This document shows positions 19,649-28,400 of a stretch of 55,924 bases of DNA, piece after piece (positions within the stretch are counted from its first letter, which is position 1; the number at the start of each line of letters is the position of its first letter). The notes beneath the pieces were generated by a model that searched no databases, was not told the DNA's origin, and saw only the letters and a list, made by a program, of their open reading frames with translations. Made by a program: the position numbers and the translations under genes. Origin of the DNA: Carboxylicivirga fragile (GTDB lineage Bacteria > Bacteroidota > Bacteroidia > Bacteroidales > Marinilabiliaceae); NCBI GenBank assembly GCA_025499625.1, contig JAFMVD010000041.1, positions 1-55,924 of the forward strand. Direction: 5' to 3'.

Positions 19649-20914
19649 ATGAGTGCGAAAGAGTTAAAACGTTCGGATTTTGAAATCATGGCCCCCGTGG
19701 GTTCATACGAATCATTGCATGCTGCCATACAAGGTGGTGCCGATTCGGTATATCTTGGAATAGAGCAACTAAATATGCGTTCCAGATCATCCAATAATTT
19801 CTCGACTGAAGATCTAAGAAAGATTGTTGGCATTGCTAAAGAAAATGGCATAAAAACATATTTAACCGTTAATACGGTAATATTTAATGAGGAGCTAGCA
19901 TTGATGCGTGAAATAATCGATGTTGCCAAAGACACTGGTGTTACAGCAGTTATTGCATCTGATCAGGCCGCCATTAATTATGCACATCAAAACGGTGTTG
20001 AAGTTCATATTTCAACCCAGGTAAATATCTCAAACATTGAAACGCTTAAATTCTATAGCAACTTTGCCGATGTTGTAGTACTGGCGCGTGAGCTTAATAT
20101 GGATCAGGTAAAAGCAATTCATCAGGCCATTATTGAAGAAGATATTCGTGGGCCGAAAGGTGAATTAATTCAGATTGAGATGTTTGCTCATGGTGCCTTA
20201 TGCATGGCTACGTCAGGAAAATGTTACATTAGTTTACATCAGCTCAATTCATCGGCCAATCGTGGTGGATGTTTGCAACCGTGCCGAAGAGGATATTCCG
20301 TAACTGAGAAAGAGTCGGGCATGGAAATGGATCTGGAGAACGAATACATTATGTCTCCAAAGGATTTAAAAACCATACATTTTGCCAATAAGATGATTGA
20401 TGCAGGTGTTCGGGTTTTTAAAATTGAAGGACGAGCACGTTCAGCAGAATATGTTAAAACTGTTTCGGAATGTTATAACGAAGCCATCCTTGCTGTATTA
20501 GATGATTCATATAATCAAGAAAAAATAGACGTTTGGGACAAGCGACTTTCTGAAGTGTTTAACCGCGGATTCTGGGACGGCTACTACCTTGGGCAGAAAC
20601 TTGGAGAGTGGAGTCACAGTTATGGATCAAAGGCAACCAAGAAGAAAACGTATATTGGTAAAGGCATGAATTACTTTCCTAAACTTAATGTTGCTGAGTT
20701 TTTGGTAGAAACGCATTCGTTAAAAATAGGTGACGAAATATTAATTACCGGTCCAACCACTGGCGTTATACAAATGAAGGTGGCTGAATTAAGAGTGGAC
20801 CTTAAACCTGTGGAAGAAACCAAAAAAGGCGAACGTTTTAGTATGCCCGTAGAAGCAAAAATAAGACGCTCTGACAAACTTTATAAACTAACTGATACGC
20901 TTAACAATCAATAA
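19649..20914 (+). CDS. U32-family protein (TrhP/YegQ-like)
   Basis: Annotated as 'peptidase U32', but relatives studied in E. coli (TrhP, RlhA) are RNA-hydroxylation factors. This 421-residue protein most resembles the tRNA 5-hydroxyuridine (ho5U) branch. MAPVGSYESLHAAIQGGADSVYLG forms the first barrel unit. The family signature is EMFAHGALCMATSGKCYIS, and the following SSANRGGCLQPCRRGY adds two cysteines. Together these are four Cys that could hold a metal or Fe-S cluster. FKIEGRARSAEYV is also typical. No signal peptide, so it is cytosolic. It sits one base after the LtaS-like gene and 8 bases before a DUF2797 gene. The coupling is unlikely to reflect a glycan role. Confidence 0.88.
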   Translation: MSAKELKRSDFEIMAPVGSYESLHAAIQGGADSVYLGIEQLNMRSRSSNNFSTEDLRKIVGIAKENGIKTYLTVNTVIFNEELALMREIIDVAKDTGVTAVIASDQAAINYAHQNGVEVHISTQVNISNIETLKFYSNFADVVVLARELNMDQVKAIHQAIIEEDIRGPKGELIQIEMFAHGALCMATSGKCYISLHQLNSSANRGGCLQPCRRGYSVTEKESGMEMDLENEYIMSPKDLKTIHFANKMIDAGVRVFKIEGRARSAEYVKTVSECYNEAILAVLDDSYNQEKIDVWDKRLSEVFNRGFWDGYYLGQKLGEWSHSYGSKATKKKTYIGKGMNYFPKLNVAEFLVETHSLKIGDEILITGPTTGVIQMKVAELRVDLKPVEETKKGERFSMPVEAKIRRSDKLYKLTDTLNNQ

Positions 20915-20922
20915 ATAGCAAA

Positions 20923-21729
20923 ATGAAGGTAGCAGGTAACTTATTTAAAATGCGTAGCAGCATTAAAGATGATACAGTAAACTATCAATTGGTTTTAAAA
21001 GACTCTGTTGTTGAGATGAATGAATTAATCGGAAAATCACTTTCCCTGGAATTCAAAAATCAAATCAACTGTATTTCTTGTGGCAAAAAAACAGCTAAAT
21101 CATTTGCTCAAGGGTTTTGTTATAATTGCTTTCAAACAGCACCCGAAGTTGAAGAGTGTGTGCTAAATCCCGAAAAATGCCGTGCCCACCTTGGAGAATC
21201 ACGCGATCAAACATGGGCCGAAAAACACTGCCTGATACCTCACTATGTTTACCTTGCCATTGCCTCGGGTATTAAAGTAGGTGTTACCCGAAGTACGCAA
21301 ATACCAACTAGATGGATTGATCAAGGAGCCTGGAAAGCTATAATAATTGCTGAAACACCCAACCGTCATATTGCTGGTGTTATCGAAAACTACCTGAAAC
21401 AACATTATTCAGATAAAACAAATTGGCGTAGTATGTTGAAAAACGTATTGGCCAATGAGATTGATATAGAACTTGAAAAAGAAAAAGCACTCGCCTTATT
21501 ACCAGCAGAATTACAAAAATATGCAAAAGAAGATTCTACCCCTTTGGAATTAGTATTTCCTGTGGATGCGTTTCCAACAAAACCTAACTCATTTACTTTC
21601 GATAAGGAAGCCAAGATTGAAGGAACTCTGAAAGGTATAAAAGGACAATACTTGATGTTTGATAACGATCGCGTGATTAATATTAGGCGACACAATGGCT
21701 ACTTAGTTGAACTAGATACTGAGGATTAA
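20923..21729 (+). CDS. DUF2797 protein with Cys4 zinc site
   Basis: Conserved 268-residue protein of unknown function (DUF2797). The N-terminal third has CISCGKK and FCYNC, two CxxC pairs fit for a zinc ribbon, followed by further cysteines (EECVLNPEKC). The middle HYVYLAIASGIKVGVTRS, then RWIDQGAW and VIENYL, resembles a GIY-YIG nuclease core in pattern, with an Arg, an aromatic pair and a late Glu in the right order; this is my inference and needs a profile search. The product is predicted cytosolic. It lies 8 bases after the U32 gene, and its last 4 bases overlap the stop of the convergent EEP lipoprotein gene. Confidence 0.85.
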   Translation: MKVAGNLFKMRSSIKDDTVNYQLVLKDSVVEMNELIGKSLSLEFKNQINCISCGKKTAKSFAQGFCYNCFQTAPEVEECVLNPEKCRAHLGESRDQTWAEKHCLIPHYVYLAIASGIKVGVTRSTQIPTRWIDQGAWKAIIIAETPNRHIAGVIENYLKQHYSDKTNWRSMLKNVLANEIDIELEKEKALALLPAELQKYAKEDSTPLELVFPVDAFPTKPNSFTFDKEAKIEGTLKGIKGQYLMFDNDRVINIRRHNGYLVELDTED

Positions 21730-23345
21730 TTGATCACTATTTCATCAACAAATAGCCAACTTGGATTACCCGAAGCATAATGGTTATCGGGTAACAAACC
21801 TGAATTACCTAGGGTTATTTTCACAAACTGCCCCACAGCATTGCCTTTTAAACTCACAATGAGCTGTTCTTTTTTATTAACATCCGTTGATGGATCTAAT
21901 ATTTGCTTATCAAAAGGCTTATAGTTAATGCCATCATCCGAAATAGAAACTTCGATAAATGAAGGCGCAAGAACCCAACTTACAGCATCGTTTAATACTG
22001 AAATGTGTAAATCTTTGATTCTCGAGCGTCTTTCAAAATCAAATACAATATCCACATCGCCCCCTTGAATACCCAACCACGATTTATCATCAAGGTTTGA
22101 TCTTCCCATCTCTGCGTCTGTAAGTAAGCTATAGTTATCCAAAGCGTACTTTCCTGATGGCTTAGGCGTTACAGATTGCACCTTATACTTCCTATCCAGC
22201 TTTTTTACAAAAGTTTTCGAAACCATTCCTGATGGATATTTTGTGTCGGAATAGGCATAGGCTTGAAGGATAGTTGTTTTTGTCAGCTCAATTGGGGCAA
22301 TGTAAAACAAAGATGATGTGTCGGGGATTGAACTATCAGTTGTGTAAAAAATCTTTGCTGAATTACCACGAACCTTCACGGGTACAAACATTCTATCAAA
22401 AAACACTTGCTTGTCGCTCTCATAAACGGGCTCAGGCAAACTTGGTGTTAATTCTTTAGGTTCCGAAAGTTTACTTCGCGACTTTAGACTAAAAAGCAAC
22501 TCCGCTTTTATCGGATAATGATCAGAAATAAAAACACTGTCCTTGTTCATCGGATAGGTTTCGAAATTAATCGTTGAAAATAGACTATTAACAAATATAT
22601 GATCAATAATTACCTGATGTTTTACTGAGCCAAAACCATTAAATGTGCCTGGGAAGTTTACAGGTCCGTTTAAACTCTCATATCGGGCATCCCACATTGG
22701 GATGTAATTATTCCAATGCCCAGTAATGGTTTTGTACATTCGCTCATCGGGCTGAGCATTAAAATCTCCTAATAAAACTACTGGTGCTTTTCCGGCAAGT
22801 ACTTTAATTTTCTCAAGTAATAGTGATGCACTTTGGTTACGGGCGTATTCACTCACATGACTCAAATGCGTATTAAAAACATAAAAAATGTAACCGCTTG
22901 ACAAGTCCTTTAATTTAATCCATGTTACAATTCGAGGCAACATTGTCCCCCAACTTTTGCTACCAGGCTCATCCGGATTGTCAGACAACCAAAAATGTGA
23001 AGATGCTAATAATTCATACTTATTTCTATTGAAAAGTATCGGAGTCATTTCACCCTTGTTAATACCATCTGTTCTACCAGCAGCAACTGAAACATATTCT
23101 GGCATAAAAGCTCGGATATCCTCCAACTGATGTAATAAAACTTCCTGAAAACCGATCACATCTGGCGCCTCAGTCATTAAGAAATCCTGAACCAATGTTT
23201 TTCTATTCGACCAGCTATTAATACCATCCTCCGGATTATCGTATCGAATATTAAAACTCATTACATTAAGCGTACGGTCACCATTAGTGCATGCTCCGAT
23301 GACTAAAAGTAAAAGAAGAAAGATATATAGACGTACGTTAAGCAT
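21726..23345 (-). CDS. Lipoprotein: EEP-fold phosphatase/nuclease with chitobiase-like and discoidin-like tails
   Basis: A signal peptide ends in the lipobox IGAC, so this 539-residue protein is a surface or periplasmic lipoprotein. Residues about 25-295 form an endonuclease/exonuclease/phosphatase domain with SFNIRYDN, GFQEVL (catalytic Glu), LLGDFNAQPDE and SDHYPIKA (Asp-His). The next part (about 310-385: KIFYTTDSSIPD) resembles the chitobiase/beta-hexosaminidase C-terminal fold. The last 140 residues (DLHISVLNDAVSW, IEVSISDDG, FVKITLGNSG) resemble a discoidin/F5-8C carbohydrate-binding domain. It probably cleaves phosphodiesters on sugars, nucleic acid or phospholipid outside the cell. 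Single gene, tail-to-tail with the DUF2797 gene. Confidence 0.85.
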   Translation of the reverse strand: MLNVRLYIFLLLLLVIGACTNGDRTLNVMSFNIRYDNPEDGINSWSNRKTLVQDFLMTEAPDVIGFQEVLLHQLEDIRAFMPEYVSVAAGRTDGINKGEMTPILFNRNKYELLASSHFWLSDNPDEPGSKSWGTMLPRIVTWIKLKDLSSGYIFYVFNTHLSHVSEYARNQSASLLLEKIKVLAGKAPVVLLGDFNAQPDERMYKTITGHWNNYIPMWDARYESLNGPVNFPGTFNGFGSVKHQVIIDHIFVNSLFSTINFETYPMNKDSVFISDHYPIKAELLFSLKSRSKLSEPKELTPSLPEPVYESDKQVFFDRMFVPVKVRGNSAKIFYTTDSSIPDTSSLFYIAPIELTKTTILQAYAYSDTKYPSGMVSKTFVKKLDRKYKVQSVTPKPSGKYALDNYSLLTDAEMGRSNLDDKSWLGIQGGDVDIVFDFERRSRIKDLHISVLNDAVSWVLAPSFIEVSISDDGINYKPFDKQILDPSTDVNKKEQLIVSLKGNAVGQFVKITLGNSGLLPDNHYASGNPSWLFVDEIVIN

Positions 23346-23538
23346 TAAATAATAATATAGTTCTTGTCAATTTACCGATTAATAACAAAAAGGTTGCATT
23401 AGCAATGCTACTTTTGAACTTATTAAGATATAACCAAATACTAATACTTACACCAACTATTACATGGGTGCGGGTATTTTGTTGACAATATGATGTTATT
23501 CAACGACCATTGTTAAACCGCGAAATAAAGACACCTAC

Positions 23539-24525
23539 TTATTTATTTAGTTGCATTTCAACCAAGGTATTGATTATGGAATAAATATACACTGCCATTA
23601 GTTTGGCCGTTCGGTTATCAGAATCGAATCGAGGAGAAACTTCTGCAATATCAAGGCTGCAAACCTTACCACTTCGGATTATTTGCTTTATCAATTCTAA
23701 TACTATTTCCGGATCAAGTCCAAAGGGTTGTACTGCTGAAACTCCTGGGGCATGGGCGGCTGATAACACATCAGTACACACGGTTAAGTATATACTGTCT
23801 TGCTTTTTCACAAATGCTTCAATAAGCTCGCTTACATTTTGTAAATTCTCTCTTACTACATCTTTTGCCAAAATATATTCAGCACCGAACTCATCGGCTT
23901 TAGCAAACAAACTAGGCGTATTGGCATAAGTCTGGGGGCCTATACATAAATAAGAATAGTGTCTATTTTGTAATTGACATATTTGGTATATCTGATTAAA
24001 CATAGTTCCTGATGAGCCCTTATCATTAACCGGACGTAGGTCGAGGTGTGCATCAAAATTGATAATGGCAGGTGTTTTATCCAAATCTATATTTAATAAT
24101 CCTTTAAAGTGTCCTAGCGCTATCTCATGACCTCCGCCAAGCAAAATAGGAAAATAGCCGTTCTGTGTTAATTTACTAACAACAGTTGCCAACTCTTCCT
24201 GAGCTTCTTCCAATTGATTGCCGTCACACCAAACATCACCAGCATCATAAAGTGTTACCTTTGGATTAAAGTTGGCTGGCCAATTAGCCATTTCTTTTCT
24301 AATACTGGCAGGTCCGTTCTTTGCTCCCGGTCTTCCCAAATTCCTTGTTACCCCTTCGTCACAGCAAAACCCTAAAAAGCAAAAATTGACACTGTCTGCA
24401 TCCTGTTTTTGAGCCTCAATATCAGATACATCAACAGGCATAATGACCTGATGCCAGCGAAAAGCACTTTTATCACTCTTACTGTCTACTCTACCTGCCC
24501 AATCTGTTCCTGATTTGTATGACAT
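23539..24525 (-). CDS. hutG: Formimidoylglutamase-like ureohydrolase
   Basis: Arginase-superfamily protein of 328 residues, most like formimidoylglutamase, which turns N-formimidoyl-glutamate into glutamate and formamide in histidine breakdown. FCCDEGVTRNLGRPGAKNGPASIR is the usual N-terminal block. Metal sites include GGGHE (H133) and FDAHLDLRP (D158, H160, D162). The third site, normally of form DxDxxDP, reads C250-T-D252-V-L-S255, so only the middle Asp remains. Glycine-proline context (HAPGVSA) is kept, so the alignment is clear. No hutH, hutU or hutI is nearby. Either a lineage-specific metal site or altered activity is possible, and the substrate assignment is by similarity. Confidence 0.82.
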   Translation of the reverse strand: MSYKSGTDWAGRVDSKSDKSAFRWHQVIMPVDVSDIEAQKQDADSVNFCFLGFCCDEGVTRNLGRPGAKNGPASIRKEMANWPANFNPKVTLYDAGDVWCDGNQLEEAQEELATVVSKLTQNGYFPILLGGGHEIALGHFKGLLNIDLDKTPAIINFDAHLDLRPVNDKGSSGTMFNQIYQICQLQNRHYSYLCIGPQTYANTPSLFAKADEFGAEYILAKDVVRENLQNVSELIEAFVKKQDSIYLTVCTDVLSAAHAPGVSAVQPFGLDPEIVLELIKQIIRSGKVCSLDIAEVSPRFDSDNRTAKLMAVYIYSIINTLVEMQLNK

Positions 24526-24610
24526 CTTCTGTTCTATTTAAAGATCAATTCTACTCACAAAGATGCAATAAAGCACAATCAAAAAATCGCATAAAACCAT
24601 GATTTACATC

Positions 24611-24652
24611 AAATAAGAAACCCATCAATTTTCATTGATGGGTTTCTTATTT
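24611..24652. terminator. Perfect 18-bp hairpin terminator
   Basis: AAATAAGAAACCCATCAA (24611-24628) is the exact inverse complement of 24635-24652, with loop TTTTCA between. It lies just past the stop of the His-rich lipoprotein gene (minus strand) and before the formimidoylglutamase gene. The U-rich side is suitable for termination on either strand. Confidence 0.9.
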
Positions 24653-24668
24653 AAGTAAGTATTTTGAA

Positions 24669-25181
24669 CTAATACGGATCAATAATAGTGTAAGAAATTT
24701 CAATTTCATGATCGTGAAATGGTGCGGGTTTTAAATTATAATGATCACTTATATAATGCACATCGTGATGGTGATCGGCACAAGAATGATTTGTATAAAA
24801 GCCAGGCCATCCATTTGCAGGGCTCAATAAAAAGGTATGCGAATCGTAAGAGTTCCAATAAATGGTAACCTCAAACACTTGCTCATCGAAATGAGGAGTA
24901 TAAATATATCCTCGCGCACCAGCAGCATTTACAGATGCTCTATCGTATAATACCAAATGATCATTGATGATAACTTCGCCTGTTAACAAATCAACTGGAT
25001 GATTTTTTGAATCGCGAATAAAAACCTGAACTTCTTTCTCGTTGTACTCATTTTGTTCAATCTTAACCTTCACTTTTAGCATGTGAGGATCCATTATTTC
25101 AATGTCGCTCAACACAGATTCGGAACAAGAAGTAAATGTTAAGACGGCTATTAGAATTAAGTATATCGTCTTCATATCCAT
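24669..25181 (-). CDS. Small lipoprotein with His-rich C-terminus, unknown function
   Basis: 170-residue lipoprotein: signal KTIYLILIAVLTFTSC, with Cys in the lipobox and Ser-Glu after it. I do not recognise a family. The mature part looks like a beta-sandwich (alternating hydrophobic strands such as VKVKIEQNEY and EVQVFIRD). The last 45 residues are striking: NHSCADHHHDVHYISDHY and FHDHE put eight histidines and a cysteine in under 30 residues, which suggests Zn, Ni or Cu binding. Translation may start at the second Met (25175) rather than the first, as the signal then begins MKT. Monocistronic, with its own terminator. Confidence 0.75.
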   Translation of the reverse strand: MDMKTIYLILIAVLTFTSCSESVLSDIEIMDPHMLKVKVKIEQNEYNEKEVQVFIRDSKNHPVDLLTGEVIINDHLVLYDRASVNAAGARGYIYTPHFDEQVFEVTIYWNSYDSHTFLLSPANGWPGFYTNHSCADHHHDVHYISDHYNLKPAPFHDHEIEISYTIIDPY

Positions 25182-25289
25182 AAATTTTAGTTAATAAAAA
25201 CAACCATTAATAAATGGGACTATATTAATTCTGTTGTATTGATATGACAGATAATTCAACGACGACACGTACATGATGCAACTGTGGGA

Positions 25290-25319
25290 TTGTAATTATT
25301 CTAAAAGTCGCTACTTTTG
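25290..25319 (+). promoter_or_regulatory. Bacteroidota-type promoter of the DUF748 gene
   Basis: TACTTTTG at 25312-25319 matches TAnnTTTG, and a TTG at 25290-25292 sits 19 bases upstream, the preferred -33 spacing. The start codon follows at 25349, giving a leader of roughly 20-25 bases. This is the best-formed promoter in the window. Confidence 0.65.
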
Positions 25320-25348
25320 TCTGAGAATTAATTTTACTGACCAAGTCT

Positions 25349-27559
25349 ATGAAACAACTAAAAAAGCACCAAGTGGTGCTAGTATCCATTCTATTAATAC
25401 TTTTTATTGTTTTATTCTTTCTATCAACTATTGTAAAAAACTACCTCAACAAAAATGGGGAAGAGCTGATTGGTCGTAAAGTTCATTTAAATGGATTAAA
25501 TATCAATTACCTTAGAGTAGCAATAAAAGCCTCTGATTTTGTACTTTACGAAGAAAACAGCAAAGATACCTTCGCAGGTTTTAATGAATTACACATCAAT
25601 TTTGATCCCTGGAAATTAATTCGAAATGAATATTCGTTCTCAACCATCGCACTTGATAGTTTATACGCCTACATCGTACAAGATGATCAATCATTCAATT
25701 TCGATGATTTAATCCCTCCATCAGATACCTTAAAGTCGGCAAAGAAAGATACGCTGAATCAGAATCCATTACGCTTCTCAATATACAACATTAAACTAAG
25801 TAGGGGGAAAATTGATTTTTACGACAAAAAGATTGACAATCGTTTATTAATGGATGATTTGGACTTAAACCTTCCTAAAATTGCATGGGATAGCGAACAG
25901 TCTGAAGTAGGTGCTGAATTTGAGTTTGGAGAAAAGGGTTCTGTTTTTTTAGGCGCAGAAGTTAATCACCAAACACAACGATATAACATTGCTATTCGTA
26001 TGAATAACATGGAACTTGAACCCATTTCAAACTATGTAGAGCAATATATTGATGCGGAAGGCATATCAGGACTGTTTCATGCCGACATTAAGATTGATGG
26101 ACACATGGAACAAACTAACGATATTGTTGTATCAGGTAGTACTTCCATCGATAGTTTCCGATTATGGCAGCCTAACGACAAGAATGTTTTAATCTGGCGT
26201 AGTTCCGAAATTCAATTTGATTCGCTTGACCTTGGAAATAACTATTTCCACATATCAAAGATTAAACTCGATCAGCCTATCCTCACCGCAGAATTACATA
26301 AAGATATGAGTAATATTGAGCAACTGCTATTACCATTAACAGCAGTTGATTCAACGCAAATAGATACATCAAAAACAGCTATAAGCAATGATTCTATTCA
26401 AGTTCGCTACGCTTTGGATTCATTACAAATAATCGATGGGCAACTTGCTTTTAGTGACCACACTTTAAACAGACCATTTAAGTACGACCTTAAAAATATT
26501 GATGTGAAAATTACGGGCATTAATGAATCGGCTGAAAATGTACCTATTGATTTTAATATCAACATGAATGATCAAGGCCAACTTATTGGCAAAACATCCT
26601 TTAGCCTAGTTGATCCGCTTGATATATCGCTTGAAGCTAAAATTAGCAAACTGCGATTAATGAGTTTTTCTCCTTACACTGAATATTACATCACCAGACC
26701 AATCACGCAAGGAGATTTTAACTACGATTTATCAATTGATATGGATCGTAAGCGGATGACTAACAACAATGTCATTAAAATTAATGAATTAGAATTTGGT
26801 GGTAAAACTAAAGATACAACTGGCATTAATGCCCCAATTCGTTTGGCATTATATTTATTAAAAGATCCTCAGGATGTTATATCTATCGATTTACCTGTAG
26901 AAGGAGATCCGAACGAACCTGATTTCAGCGTACGACGAATAATTTGGAAATCATTCATGAATTTCCTGATAAAAACAGCAGCATCTCCTTTTAATGCCTT
27001 AGCTAATTTGGTATCTGTTCAGCCAGAAGAGCTTGAAAATATACCTATGAATTATGCGCAAGATTCCTTAGCCATTGAACAGCGAAGTACGCTTGATAAA
27101 ATTGCTGAATTACTAAACACGAAACCCGATTTATTCTTCTCGTTTACGCAAGAAACTTCTCCTGAAAAAGAAAAGGATGTTTTAGCTATTAATCTTGCCA
27201 AGCAACAAATGCTTCACAATAAACTGAAACCCGAAAGTGAGGCTGACATTATTGAATACAAGCAGAAACTTGTTGAACTGACTAACACAGATGAATCATT
27301 TATCAACTTTATAAATAAGAATGTTAACGGTGCTGATACCCTTGAATTGAGACTGGCCTGTAGACAACTCATTGGTGAAGCAGAACTGCAAGACGAATTT
27401 GTTAAGTTACTAGATAACAGAAACCTCTTAATTGAAAACTATTTAACGCAAACTCATCAAGTGGATTCCGCATCCATTGAGGTTCATACTTCCGATTTAA
27501 GAAATATACCGGAAGAATTACATAGCAGTAATTACAATGTAGAAGTATCGATAAGATAA
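25349..27559 (+). CDS. DUF748/AsmA-like envelope protein
   Basis: 736-residue protein with a single N-terminal membrane helix (VVLVSILLILFIVLFFLS) and a long extracytoplasmic part of repeating beta-strands. Segments like ELHINFDPWKLIRNEYSFSTIALDSL and IYNIKLSRGKIDFYDKKI are typical of DUF748, a family related to AsmA/TamB-type lipid-transfer or outer-membrane-assembly proteins. The region NAPIRLALYLLKDPQDVISIDLPVEGDPNEPDFSV is the most conserved DUF748 block. The 150 C-terminal residues are helical and charged. It has its own promoter and ends in a terminator. A role in lipid transport or envelope maintenance is an inference from the family. Confidence 0.85.
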   Translation: MKQLKKHQVVLVSILLILFIVLFFLSTIVKNYLNKNGEELIGRKVHLNGLNINYLRVAIKASDFVLYEENSKDTFAGFNELHINFDPWKLIRNEYSFSTIALDSLYAYIVQDDQSFNFDDLIPPSDTLKSAKKDTLNQNPLRFSIYNIKLSRGKIDFYDKKIDNRLLMDDLDLNLPKIAWDSEQSEVGAEFEFGEKGSVFLGAEVNHQTQRYNIAIRMNNMELEPISNYVEQYIDAEGISGLFHADIKIDGHMEQTNDIVVSGSTSIDSFRLWQPNDKNVLIWRSSEIQFDSLDLGNNYFHISKIKLDQPILTAELHKDMSNIEQLLLPLTAVDSTQIDTSKTAISNDSIQVRYALDSLQIIDGQLAFSDHTLNRPFKYDLKNIDVKITGINESAENVPIDFNINMNDQGQLIGKTSFSLVDPLDISLEAKISKLRLMSFSPYTEYYITRPITQGDFNYDLSIDMDRKRMTNNNVIKINELEFGGKTKDTTGINAPIRLALYLLKDPQDVISIDLPVEGDPNEPDFSVRRIIWKSFMNFLIKTAASPFNALANLVSVQPEELENIPMNYAQDSLAIEQRSTLDKIAELLNTKPDLFFSFTQETSPEKEKDVLAINLAKQQMLHNKLKPESEADIIEYKQKLVELTNTDESFINFINKNVNGADTLELRLACRQLIGEAELQDEFVKLLDNRNLLIENYLTQTHQVDSASIEVHTSDLRNIPEELHSSNYNVEVSIR

Positions 27560-27565
27560 TTTGAT

Positions 27566-27590
27566 AAGAGCCATAAACGATATGGCTCTT
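27566..27590. terminator. Bidirectional terminator between DUF748 gene and larB
   Basis: AAGAGCCATA (27566-27575) and TATGGCTCTT (27581-27590) form a perfect 10-bp stem around AACGA. It lies between two convergent stops (27559 and 27595), so it can end both transcripts. Confidence 0.8.
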
Positions 27591-27594
27591 GTGC

Positions 27595-28332
27595 TTAGTT
27601 TCTATTTTTAGCAATTAGTGCCGCTGTAACTGCAGCTCGTAGGCCTCCATCAATATTAACAACCGTTAGGTTGGGCGCACAACTAGCCAACATGCTTGTT
27701 AAGGCTGCTTCTTTAGCTCTAAAACCATAACCTACCGAGGTTGGTACGCCAATAACTGGCAAGGATACTAAAGATGATACGAAAGGGGCTAAAGCACCTT
27801 CCATACCCGCTACAACAATCACCGCTGAAACATCATTTTCAACCCCTTCTTTTATTGCTTCTAGCACTCGTGTAGGGTGTGCTATTCCGCGGTCTTCGAA
27901 AACCAAGGCCTCAACACCAACTGCTTTTAATATCACTTCGCATTCGTAAGTCACCGGATGATCAGCTGAACCAGCACTAATAACCAAAACCTTACCTTTA
28001 GTTTCGGGCATCTCACCAATCACTGTTGCATTAACCGACCATAATACCGGGTAAGCATCTTTAAAGTGTGTATTGAGTTCCTTGTAGAACGGGCTGCGTG
28101 AAACAACAACGCGTGGATGTTTTTCCAATAATTTGGTACAAAGTTCCAGGGTTTGTTCCAGGGTTTTATATTCACCATATATGATCTCAGGAATATTGGT
28201 GCGCATGCCTCTGTTCACATCTAAAATGTAACGGCTAGCTGTCTCCATCCATTCCAATGAAAAATGCTTACGAGCCTGTTCCTTATTGATACCGCCGCTT
28301 TGTATCTGCTCAAATAATTCGTCGAAGGTCAT
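27595..28332 (-). CDS. larB: Nickel-pincer cofactor biosynthesis protein LarB
   Basis: LarB carboxylates and hydrolyses nicotinic acid adenine dinucleotide to the pyridine dicarboxylate precursor of the nickel-pincer nucleotide. The 245-residue protein has the short N-terminal helix region (MRTNIPEIIYGEYKTLEQ, VVVSRSPFY) and the PurE/AIR-carboxylase-like domain from about residue 100 on: VLVISAGSADHPV, VFEDRGIAHP, VIVVAGMEGALAPFVS, then VIGVPTSVGYG. All key blocks are intact. It lies downstream of larE on the same strand, separated by a 66-base spacer that contains a tandem 7-mer hairpin. Confidence 0.93.
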   Translation of the reverse strand: MTFDELFEQIQSGGINKEQARKHFSLEWMETASRYILDVNRGMRTNIPEIIYGEYKTLEQTLELCTKLLEKHPRVVVSRSPFYKELNTHFKDAYPVLWSVNATVIGEMPETKGKVLVISAGSADHPVTYECEVILKAVGVEALVFEDRGIAHPTRVLEAIKEGVENDVSAVIVVAGMEGALAPFVSSLVSLPVIGVPTSVGYGFRAKEAALTSMLASCAPNLTVVNIDGGLRAAVTAALIAKNRN

Positions 28333-28345
28333 AATAAATGCTTAA

Positions 28346-28400
28346 TTGTTAGTGGTTAGTTGTTAATTAATAATTCATCATTAATTAACAACTAACAATT
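28346..28400. repeat. Tandem 7-mer array forming a 17-bp hairpin between larE and larB
   Basis: The left arm reads as consecutive 7-mers TTGTTAG, TGGTTAG, TTGTTAA, TTAATAA from 28346. The right arm (28380-28396) is the inverse complement of 28355-28371 (GTTAGTTGTTAATTAAT), with an 8-base loop. It fills almost the whole larE-larB spacer and reaches the larE stop codon. Base pairs are mostly A-T. It could be an RNA processing or attenuation hairpin, or an insertion-type interspersed repeat. Confidence 0.7.
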
